This document shows positions 57,974 through 64,000 of a DNA stretch of 64,000 nt, piece by piece. Within the stretch, counting starts at the first letter, position 1; each line of letters starts with the position of its first letter. Source of the DNA: Acinetobacter sp. WCHA55 (GTDB lineage Bacteria; Pseudomonadota; Gammaproteobacteria; Pseudomonadales; Moraxellaceae); assembly GCF_002165305.2 (NCBI RefSeq), contig NZ_CP032280.1, positions 7,540 to 71,539 of the forward strand, in the 5' to 3' direction. The notes below the pieces were generated by a model. It was not told where the DNA came from. It saw only the letters and a program-made list of their open reading frames with translations, and did no database searches. The translations under genes were made by a program, and so were the position numbers.

Positions 57974-59521
57974 TTACACCTCGTCGTCTGGATTTTCGTT
58001 CGACTCTTTGGCTTTACTCTTAGCCAGTGAAGACGCAATTTTCTTAGCTTGGTTATCATCAAAGCCCAGTCGATCAGCAATAAAGATTTCGTTTGCCTCT
58101 TCATCCATATCCAGCTCTTTGAGCTGTTGAAGCGCACCAAGTTGAATTGATGTTGTGCCCGCACGGGTTTGTTGATTGTTCAATGCTTCGGTTGCTGACG
58201 CTGTAATATCGCTATAGAACTCGATTTTAAAAGGTAGATCCCCACGCTTAAAAACTTCGCCGTATTTATAAGCAAGGTGCATGATGCAAAAATCAATTAA
58301 AGGCTCTGTAATTGCCTGTCGAATTAAAGCACTCTGCTGGGCCACTTGCGCCGATGTATGAAAAGCACCACCATCACCAAGCCCACCGCTAATCATTTCC
58401 ATCCATCCGACAAGCGATAAATCAAGGCCCAAGGCACCCATACCGCGTTTAAGGTGGGTAAGGGCCAACTCCATGCTTAATGGCGCTGTACGCTTAGTTA
58501 AATCACCTAACGGGCTTAATATTTGCTTTTCACCCCAAGTCGGCAAAAATGTATAGTTTGTTGCCCAAAGTGGTTCGCCCCCACCTAATGCTTTACGTGT
58601 CTTTTCATGAAGGGCCAGAAGAGACGCTTGTAGGCCTTTTTTATATTTCTCTCGGTTTGCCTCTGGCATGGATGATAAATCCATCGATAGAAATTGATTG
58701 TTCACACTATCGGCAATTTGCTGACTATTCAGGGCCGAAAAAGACAAAATCCAGTCACGCCAAGCAGGGGCCACGGCTTGAAGGAATGAACCGCCAACGG
58801 GTGCGGGGATAATCGGCACTTTGTTAATGTCATCTTCAGTCAATAACTGCTGGTGTAAAACATGGTCAATACGGAACTGGGGCAACGGCGTAATGCGGGG
58901 CATTTTCATGCGTAGCATTTGATGTCGGTTGAGTTCCGAAATGCTACGGATTTCAAAATCACTAATTTCCAACACGTGATAGCCGACGGTTCGCCCCGCC
59001 TGTTCAAAAGCCTGAATTAATGGTGGGTCAAGCTTTTCATCACAAATGGCATGGACGATGCCTAAGCCTTGCTTTGGGTACACCCGCATATAACTATCGC
59101 CGTACCCGACACCATTACGGGCCAGCGGAAAAATAATATTATTGATTAGTCCTTGAAGGTGCTCAGCTTCATCATCAACCATTTTGCGAAGTCTTTTCGC
59201 CCGAACACCTTCATTTTTTAGTTTGTCTGCAGGTCGGATAAAGATGACTTCCCCACGTGATTCATGACCACCCAGCGAAGCCGTAACAAGTAGATTTAAC
59301 CCCGCATGAATTGTAGGATCTTGCATCATCATCTTATATTCAGTGTAAATAGACTTTCGGTCACGGCGCACCAAATCCTCGCCGTAATAAACACCTAAAG
59401 AATACGGTTCATAGTTTCTATAAGTTGAATCAATGTCTTTAATGTCCGCTGTAGGCTGAATGCTTTGCTGTAGACGATTTTCCGACCATATGTTTGTTAA
59501 ATACTTTCCAACCCTGCTCAT
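57974..59521 (-). CDS. Portal protein
   Basis: 515 residues. The layout is that of portals: an N-terminal region (YEPYSLGVYYGEDLVRRDRK), PTIHAGLNLLVTASLGG (about 68-85), the wing region, a stem-like part (about 240-350, AVAPAWRDWILSFSALNSQQ), and a helical crown with a charged tail (ASSLAKSKAKESNENPDDEV). Dodecameric portals form the DNA channel at one vertex. The gene sits between a spike gene and a structural gene. A terminator-like hairpin abuts its ATG. TerL is 53 kb away in this linear view but is close in the circular map if the missing part is small. Confidence 0.75.
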   Translation of the reverse strand: MSRVGKYLTNIWSENRLQQSIQPTADIKDIDSTYRNYEPYSLGVYYGEDLVRRDRKSIYTEYKMMMQDPTIHAGLNLLVTASLGGHESRGEVIFIRPADKLKNEGVRAKRLRKMVDDEAEHLQGLINNIIFPLARNGVGYGDSYMRVYPKQGLGIVHAICDEKLDPPLIQAFEQAGRTVGYHVLEISDFEIRSISELNRHQMLRMKMPRITPLPQFRIDHVLHQQLLTEDDINKVPIIPAPVGGSFLQAVAPAWRDWILSFSALNSQQIADSVNNQFLSMDLSSMPEANREKYKKGLQASLLALHEKTRKALGGGEPLWATNYTFLPTWGEKQILSPLGDLTKRTAPLSMELALTHLKRGMGALGLDLSLVGWMEMISGGLGDGGAFHTSAQVAQQSALIRQAITEPLIDFCIMHLAYKYGEVFKRGDLPFKIEFYSDITASATEALNNQQTRAGTTSIQLGALQQLKELDMDEEANEIFIADRLGFDDNQAKKIASSLAKSKAKESNENPDDEV

Positions 59522-59596
59522 GAAAAAAGCCCAATTATGATAATAACTAGGCTCTATTCTCAGCGTTTAAAAAAGGCGGATTTCTCGATATTCCTA
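59522..59596 (-). promoter_or_regulatory. Post-stop box plus terminator before the portal start
   Basis: TAGGAATATCGAGAAA (59581-59596), with the stop TAG at its start. Then AGAGCCTAGTTAT...ATAATTGGGCTTTTTT (59522-59555), ending one base before the portal ATG. Confidence 0.7.
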
Positions 59597-60133
59597 TGGT
59601 GCTACACCGCCAGATGTGCCATTACCATTTTCAACATCTAAATGGCCGTGTGAGTCATACGGCTTATCTTTAATCGTCACAGCACCTTTCAGGTCACTGG
59701 TTCCATTCACCGTGTTATTTCCTTCAGTCGTTGAGTTCTTTTTCATGATGACATCGGCATCAATGACGACGGTTTTTGCTTTTAAGGTGATGGTATCCTC
59801 TGTCTCAATATTAATATTCGCTTTGGCCAACAATTCAATATTCTCTTGACGGATACGGCGCACATCGACAACGGCCCCAGTACCATGGGAGCGATAAGAG
59901 AAAATAACGGGACTATGCACATCCCCTTGCAGAAAGAACACATAGCACTCAGCACCTTCTAAAATCTGAATTTCCGTGTCTTTATCATCATGGCCCACGG
60001 GATAAGCAAACGTTGCTGTAATCCCGCTATCAGCACCATCTGTCACCGTCGGGATACTGACACGGGCCGTCCGTTCATTTGGGTTATATTTTAAGATGGT
60101 CGCAGGGAAAAAACCTGAATAGCTCTTGTTCAT
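59594..60133 (-). CDS. Baseplate spike protein (gpV-like)
   Basis: 179 residues. N-terminal OB-like part (about 10-90, ARVSIPTVTDGADSGITATF and GAECYVFFLQGDVHSPVIFS), then a beta-helical part with repeated strands (about 100-155, NIELLAKANINIETEDTITL). The end, SHGHLDVENGNGTSGGVAP, has the HxH metal-binding tip of membrane-piercing spikes. Trimers would form the tail tip. Overlaps the hub gene by 4 bp. Confidence 0.85.
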   Translation of the reverse strand: MNKSYSGFFPATILKYNPNERTARVSIPTVTDGADSGITATFAYPVGHDDKDTEIQILEGAECYVFFLQGDVHSPVIFSYRSHGTGAVVDVRRIRQENIELLAKANINIETEDTITLKAKTVVIDADVIMKKNSTTEGNNTVNGTSDLKGAVTIKDKPYDSHGHLDVENGNGTSGGVAP

Positions 60134-61026
60134 ACGCTTACCACCTCAGCCAGCCATATCTTTGTCGCGGAAACAGACGGCGCACCCAGAATGCCCGTAT
60201 CAAAACGATGGGCAACCGTCACAATGACGTACTTTTTGCCATCGCAAAGAATGACATCGCCCGCAATCAAACTAGGGCTATATGAGCGAATGGCTGTGCC
60301 ACGTGTGACCAGTACCGTGCTCAGATTTTTGACGCGCCGTGCATCCAAGTTAGGATAAAAAGACGTTTTTACGCCACTTTTCAAGCTCCCTTCGACCGTA
60401 GAGCCGTCGGCATTAATGGTCTGATACGTCGGAATGCTGTGATTAATCTGGGCTTGATTTTCAATCCACTGAATGCTGGATTTTTCGAGTTCCAATGTGT
60501 GCTCTGCATTCATGATCTGGGACAAACGTTTAACGATAATTTTCCCTTGCGCATCACAATGAATCACACACGCCTCTTGTCCACACATACGCGCAATTTC
60601 ATATGTTGGAGTCGCACCCAAGGCACAGAAGTATTTCACCAAAGGCACATCTTCACGCACCTTCAGACTGCTACCACCCGCACGCAAGCACGCCCCAATG
60701 CTGGTATCTTCAGCAAAAATCGCACTTTTGGCGGGAACGATTAACGACTCACACCCTTTGAGCACGGCGATATAAGCACCAACAGTAAGAAGTCGATCAT
60801 CTTTAATCACCCCAGTATTTTTCACTGCCCGCTTAACAATGGTGAGTTCTAGGTAATGGTCGCCAATTGAAATAGTGCTGTTTTCTTGCAGTAGCTTATC
60901 CATTTCATCATCCAGCAACACCTGAAATTCAAGTGTTGCTGGGACTGGGACACAATCAAAGCGATTCACGCCACTAATGAAGCGATCAAGCCCTATCATC
61001 TGTCCATTACTTAACATGACTCGCAT
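60130..61026 (-). CDS. Baseplate hub protein (gpD/gp27-like)
   Basis: 298 residues (MRVMLSNGQMIGLDRFISGV). The beta-rich pattern and place next to the spike gene fit a tail hub. Middle segment: TPTYEIARMCGQEACVIHCD then QGKIIVKRLSQI. It holds the spike at the tube end. The start overlaps no other gene and is 3 bp after its upstream neighbour. Confidence 0.7.
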   Translation of the reverse strand: MRVMLSNGQMIGLDRFISGVNRFDCVPVPATLEFQVLLDDEMDKLLQENSTISIGDHYLELTIVKRAVKNTGVIKDDRLLTVGAYIAVLKGCESLIVPAKSAIFAEDTSIGACLRAGGSSLKVREDVPLVKYFCALGATPTYEIARMCGQEACVIHCDAQGKIIVKRLSQIMNAEHTLELEKSSIQWIENQAQINHSIPTYQTINADGSTVEGSLKSGVKTSFYPNLDARRVKNLSTVLVTRGTAIRSYSPSLIAGDVILCDGKKYVIVTVAHRFDTGILGAPSVSATKIWLAEVVSV

Positions 61027-61029
61027 AGA

Positions 61030-61464
61030 TTAAAAATCCAAGGTAAAGGGGGACTCTACAAAGGCCTCCTTTTTCATTTCTAGCTTAGCATCGGCATAGG
61101 CCTGTTTTGCCTCACTCACAGAAAGGCCGAAACGCTCACCACCTAGCGAACCTGTACCCTCTACACGCTGAGATTGAATAAAATCACAGTGAGCACGGAT
61201 AACGGGTTCCAAAATGGCCCACTCGGTAAAAGATATGCTGTGATTTTCGTCTATTTCAGTTTCTCGGCCCTGTTCTTGGGTCGTCGTGGTCGCCCATCCC
61301 GCATAGAACGCAAAATCAAGCATTATCGCCGTGGATATGTCTTCTGTGGTCGTGGAGTACCCCATAAGCACATATTCAAGGTAGAGCGTCTGAGCAAGTG
61401 AGGCGATGGTTCCCGCCTCACCTTCTTGATGTTGCCCCTTCGCATCAACTGGCTTTAACTTCAT
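61030..61464 (-). CDS. Tail-cluster hypothetical protein
   Basis: 144 residues (MKLKPVDAKGQHQEGEAGTI), mostly helical, with TTQEQGRETEIDENHSISFT in the middle. In the tail cluster between hub and tube-like genes, sharing one base with its upstream neighbour. No domain recognised. Confidence 0.6.
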   Translation of the reverse strand: MKLKPVDAKGQHQEGEAGTIASLAQTLYLEYVLMGYSTTTEDISTAIMLDFAFYAGWATTTTQEQGRETEIDENHSISFTEWAILEPVIRAHCDFIQSQRVEGTGSLGGERFGLSVSEAKQAYADAKLEMKKEAFVESPFTLDF

Positions 61465-62084
61465 TAGAATGCATCTCGAAGAATATTAATAAGCGTATTG
61501 CCCGCATACACGGCGTTTAGGATATTTTGAGCTTTGTTTAAGAACACATCAGCACCCGTCACACCCGCAAGCTGACCTGTTAATGAGCTGGCTCCAAGAT
61601 TTGCCATCTGGCCGTAATAGTTATATTTAATTTGGCCTTGTACACGTTGAATCGTGCTTACACCTTCGCCGTCAATATCAATCGGCTCAAAAGTAAACGT
61701 AACATTCGATATTGCATGAGCTGTAACAAAGCGGTCGGCACGGCCATCAAACATGGTGCAATCAAGTTGTCCACCACTTGCCATAATAAGCTCAGCAAAT
61801 TTAGACGCTTGGCCTGAATCTGTTTCAATCACTTGAATCGGGCCTTCATAACGGTTTTTAGGTGCCCCAGACACATGGAATTGACCACCACCCGCCAAGT
61901 TATAGTCGGCACTTTCGTTATTGGTCACAACGGGACGGCTAAAGTTGGGAATAAGCAAGGCAATTTCAGGGACACCATCTGGCACCAGCATGCCATTACA
62001 TTGGAGCATAGCCCCGCCAAGCTCTTGGGCCATTTGCCCATCACGGAAATAATCTTGAAGAGTCTGAATAAAGTTTTGTTTCAT
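61464..62084 (-). CDS. Tail tube-like structural protein
   Basis: 206 residues from MKQNFIQTLQDYFRDGQMA. Beta-rich (SNVTFTFEPIDIDGEGVSTI, RVQGQIKYNYYGQMANLG), like tail tube or tube-initiator proteins. The frame opens 10 codons earlier, but that ATG is the 5' arm of a perfect hairpin (62083-62114), and the second ATG is its 3' end; I use the second. Confidence 0.6.
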   Translation of the reverse strand: MKQNFIQTLQDYFRDGQMAQELGGAMLQCNGMLVPDGVPEIALLIPNFSRPVVTNNESADYNLAGGGQFHVSGAPKNRYEGPIQVIETDSGQASKFAELIMASGGQLDCTMFDGRADRFVTAHAISNVTFTFEPIDIDGEGVSTIQRVQGQIKYNYYGQMANLGASSLTGQLAGVTGADVFLNKAQNILNAVYAGNTLINILRDAF

Positions 62085-62153
62085 GGCTGTAAATCCGATT
62101 TGATTTACAGCCATTTTGAAGTATTGAAAATGCTGGGTTTCTCGATATTCCTA
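62083..62153 (-). promoter_or_regulatory. Post-stop box plus hairpin covering the start codon
   Basis: TAGGAATATCGAGAAA (62138-62153) follows directly after the TGA of the upstream gene. The perfect hairpin ATGGCTGTAAATC...GATTTACAGCCAT (62083-62114) ends with the AT of the chosen ATG and begins with another in-frame ATG. Confidence 0.7.
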
Positions 62154-63830
62154 TCAAGTCACCAACACCTTGCTTGCCTCAAATAAAACAACCAAGTCCG
62201 CATACTTAATCAATTGATTGGCTGGATCTGGATTAAACACGGTACTCGCAATTTTCTTGACATAGTTTTCTGCTGATAATTTATATTCAGCATTATCACT
62301 ACTCAGATTTAGTACAATCTGATCTGCAATTTGCTGAAAATTATAGTATTCAAGATTGGCTAAATATAAATGGTCGGCTATCGCATTGCTGGACTCGCTG
62401 TAGGCCTTATTTGTGCCGTCCTGAACCATTGCAAACAAAATTTGATCATCAAAATCTGTAGCAATCTCCTTCAACCGATCAAACAACGTTAATCTCTTCG
62501 CCGAATCGACCAGTATTCTATTTGCTGGATCTTCAGTGTCGTAATTAGCGTTAATGTCCTTATCAACTCTTACTCGCTCTTCATGGGCCACATCTTCAAT
62601 GGTGTAATGTTGAATATAGATGATGGTTAAAGCGTCTTCATACTCGATTGCAACCTCACCCAAAACAGCCCCAGCCCAATCTGGGTTATTGTCTACCTTG
62701 TCTGTGATATATAGATTCAATGCATCTATGAAACTCACAAGGCTGACAAATGTTCCAGCGGTATAGGTGAATTGGGTCGATGTATCAAACTCATAGATTT
62801 CAATGCCATCTAATACCCATGCGACGTTCTCAATCGCACCGTAAAAGGCCTCATACCCCACAAAGAAACCACCTTCATAAAACCGCTGTAACAAGACATC
62901 GGATACGTCTTGAAGGTTTACAATTTCAGGCACTCGGTTCGCCACAATACGGGTGTTTGGAACGTCCCACTTATAGCCAACACACCCCAAGGTTAAAACC
63001 TTATTGGCATCATTAACGCCGTCCATTTGGCGATAAGCCTCTACATCCAATTGACTAAAAATCAGTGGCGTTAAATCACGATTTACGGTCGCTTCATACA
63101 TTTGGGCCATATTCGACTTGAACGCCGAATAATTCACACTACCATCCGCTACAACCTGAATATTTTTTAAAATGAACCATGCAGACCATTCAGGTAAACC
63201 CACCTTATATTCATCATCAAACAGACAGAAATTCGCCGTCATAAATGGCATAAAAACAGAAGCAACACCAACGGGGTCTATATCTTCTGTCTCAAAATTG
63301 GATGATATTTGAGCCACAATATTCGCTGGAACCAATCGATAGAGCGTGGGTGCCAAGTGGCTGGCCTCAGAAAAATCAACATCCGAATCCAATGAAATGA
63401 GAATACGTGAAGTTAAAAAGGAATTGTCCACGGGTTCAACGGTCGTCACTGTCGGGTAACGATCTATTAAATCTATACTGTGATATAAGCGCTTCACTTC
63501 CCATTGATCGGCCCAAAGCATCTGAAGCACAAACTCCAAGAATGCTAAACCACGTTTTGAGGCCAGCGAACGCCAATTCGCATAAATTACCCGCATGATT
63601 TCATCGCTAGAATTGGGGCGACGCAGTACCACCAAACCATCTTGCTTAGAAAAGCGCTCAACGACTTTGGGGCTACCTAAGTGTGGCATCCCAAAGTGGT
63701 GAATATCCCGAATCGCTTCACCATACAGTTCATGAAATGCAGTAATAAAAACACTCTGCATGGCCTCTTCAAGTTCATCATAGGTATGTGATTGGCTATA
63801 GGGAGTTAAAAGGTTTACAGAACTGTCCAC
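62154..63830 (-). CDS. Large baseplate protein
   Basis: 558 residues, GTG start preceded by GGGGGTGG. Contains GLAFLEFVLQMLWADQWEVK, a segment typical of the start of baseplate wedge or gpI-like proteins, followed by long alternating strands and helices (FLTSRILISLDSDVDFSEAS). It overlaps the upstream gene by 16 bp. Role in baseplate assembly inferred from position and pattern. Confidence 0.65.
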   Translation of the reverse strand: MDSSVNLLTPYSQSHTYDELEEAMQSVFITAFHELYGEAIRDIHHFGMPHLGSPKVVERFSKQDGLVVLRRPNSSDEIMRVIYANWRSLASKRGLAFLEFVLQMLWADQWEVKRLYHSIDLIDRYPTVTTVEPVDNSFLTSRILISLDSDVDFSEASHLAPTLYRLVPANIVAQISSNFETEDIDPVGVASVFMPFMTANFCLFDDEYKVGLPEWSAWFILKNIQVVADGSVNYSAFKSNMAQMYEATVNRDLTPLIFSQLDVEAYRQMDGVNDANKVLTLGCVGYKWDVPNTRIVANRVPEIVNLQDVSDVLLQRFYEGGFFVGYEAFYGAIENVAWVLDGIEIYEFDTSTQFTYTAGTFVSLVSFIDALNLYITDKVDNNPDWAGAVLGEVAIEYEDALTIIYIQHYTIEDVAHEERVRVDKDINANYDTEDPANRILVDSAKRLTLFDRLKEIATDFDDQILFAMVQDGTNKAYSESSNAIADHLYLANLEYYNFQQIADQIVLNLSSDNAEYKLSAENYVKKIASTVFNPDPANQLIKYADLVVLFEASKVLVT

Positions 63831-64000
63831 GTGCCACCCCCTAGACCGCCTGAGCGCTCAATATTGAAAGATATGCTGTCTGCAGTCATAAATATCCAGT
63901 GGTTTGGCTTAATCCCGTTCCCGCTTAAATCCTCAATATCGATTTTAAAATCAGACTGACGATCTTGAAAAGCAGGGATATTTTTCTTAAATAACTCGCT
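63815..64000 (-). CDS. Tail-cluster protein, N-terminus beyond window
   Basis: The last 61 codons of a minus-strand gene, open to the right edge, stop at 63815-63817. The visible end reads SFNIERSGGLGGGTWTVL. It overlaps the baseplate gene by 16 bp. No domain visible. Confidence 0.75.
   Translation of the reverse strand, partial: SELFKKNIPAFQDRQSDFKIDIEDLSGNGIKPNHWIFMTADSISFNIERSGGLGGGTWTVL

Noticed and set aside
33..61515. KOPS-like polarity of CACGGCG
   Set aside because: Copies are nearly balanced between strands (about 50 and 41) with no switch point at the origin.
1902..62153. AGGAATA box as a simple Shine-Dalgarno sequence
   Set aside because: In a few junctions (54791, 33567, 35108) AGGA does precede an ATG closely, but in most box copies the next ATG is 45-150 bp away behind a hairpin.

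Overview
The window looks like 64 kb of a circular phage-plasmid (a temperate phage that persists as a plasmid), most likely from Acinetobacter or a close relative. The evidence is a moderately AT-rich genome with tightly packed, overlapping genes. It carries a complete plasmid maintenance block (Rep_3-type initiator, iterons, DnaA box, ParA, ribbon-helix-helix ParB-like protein, serine resolvase) beside phage genes (terminase, portal, tail spike and hub, endolysin, spanins, CI/Cro-type switch). The host assignment is inferred from gene style and the Rep type; no search was run. No tRNA, insertion sequence or CRISPR array was seen.

Layout: 1-8.6 kb (minus strand) holds virion and packaging genes, including a large terminase interrupted by a mini-intein, a tail fibre, an orphan DNA methyltransferase and nested Rz/Rz1 spanins. 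8.6-30 kb (minus strand) is a long series of small early or accessory genes: two nucleases, an ASCH-like protein, a Fis-like protein, a clamp-like protein, a deaminase-like protein, a helicase loader and a replication initiator, plus a 650-residue tail transglycosylase (17.7-19.6 kb). 30.0-31.3 kb is a divergent Cro/CI-like switch. 31.4-35.7 kb (plus strand) holds an ERF annealing protein and the partition/resolvase operon. 35.7-37.3 kb is the iteron origin and Rep gene. 37.7-43.1 kb (minus) holds a secreted protein, two N-terminally duplicated genes, endolysin, candidate holins and tail genes. 43.3-57.2 kb (minus) is dominated by very large defence-island-type proteins: a 2120-residue methyltransferase-helicase resembling P1 DarB and two multidomain polyvalent proteins. 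57.3-64 kb (minus) holds the portal, spike, hub and baseplate genes.

Regulation: a palindrome ATTCY-N4-RGAAT recurs at eight scattered places, including the CI/Cro intergenic region. It is probably the operator of the CI-like protein, whose S24 peptidase domain lacks the catalytic Ser and Lys. A GTTCATTTGAAC-type palindrome repeats with a 17-bp period upstream of parA and at several other loci, including inside inter-domain linkers of an 810-residue protein. A third signal, the box AGGAATATCGARAAA, sits at gene ends and is followed by a hairpin that runs up to, or contains, the next start codon. A fourth is the 7-mer CACGGCG, counted by eye about 90 times on both strands, against roughly three expected from composition. 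These four sequence families are the least explained features here.
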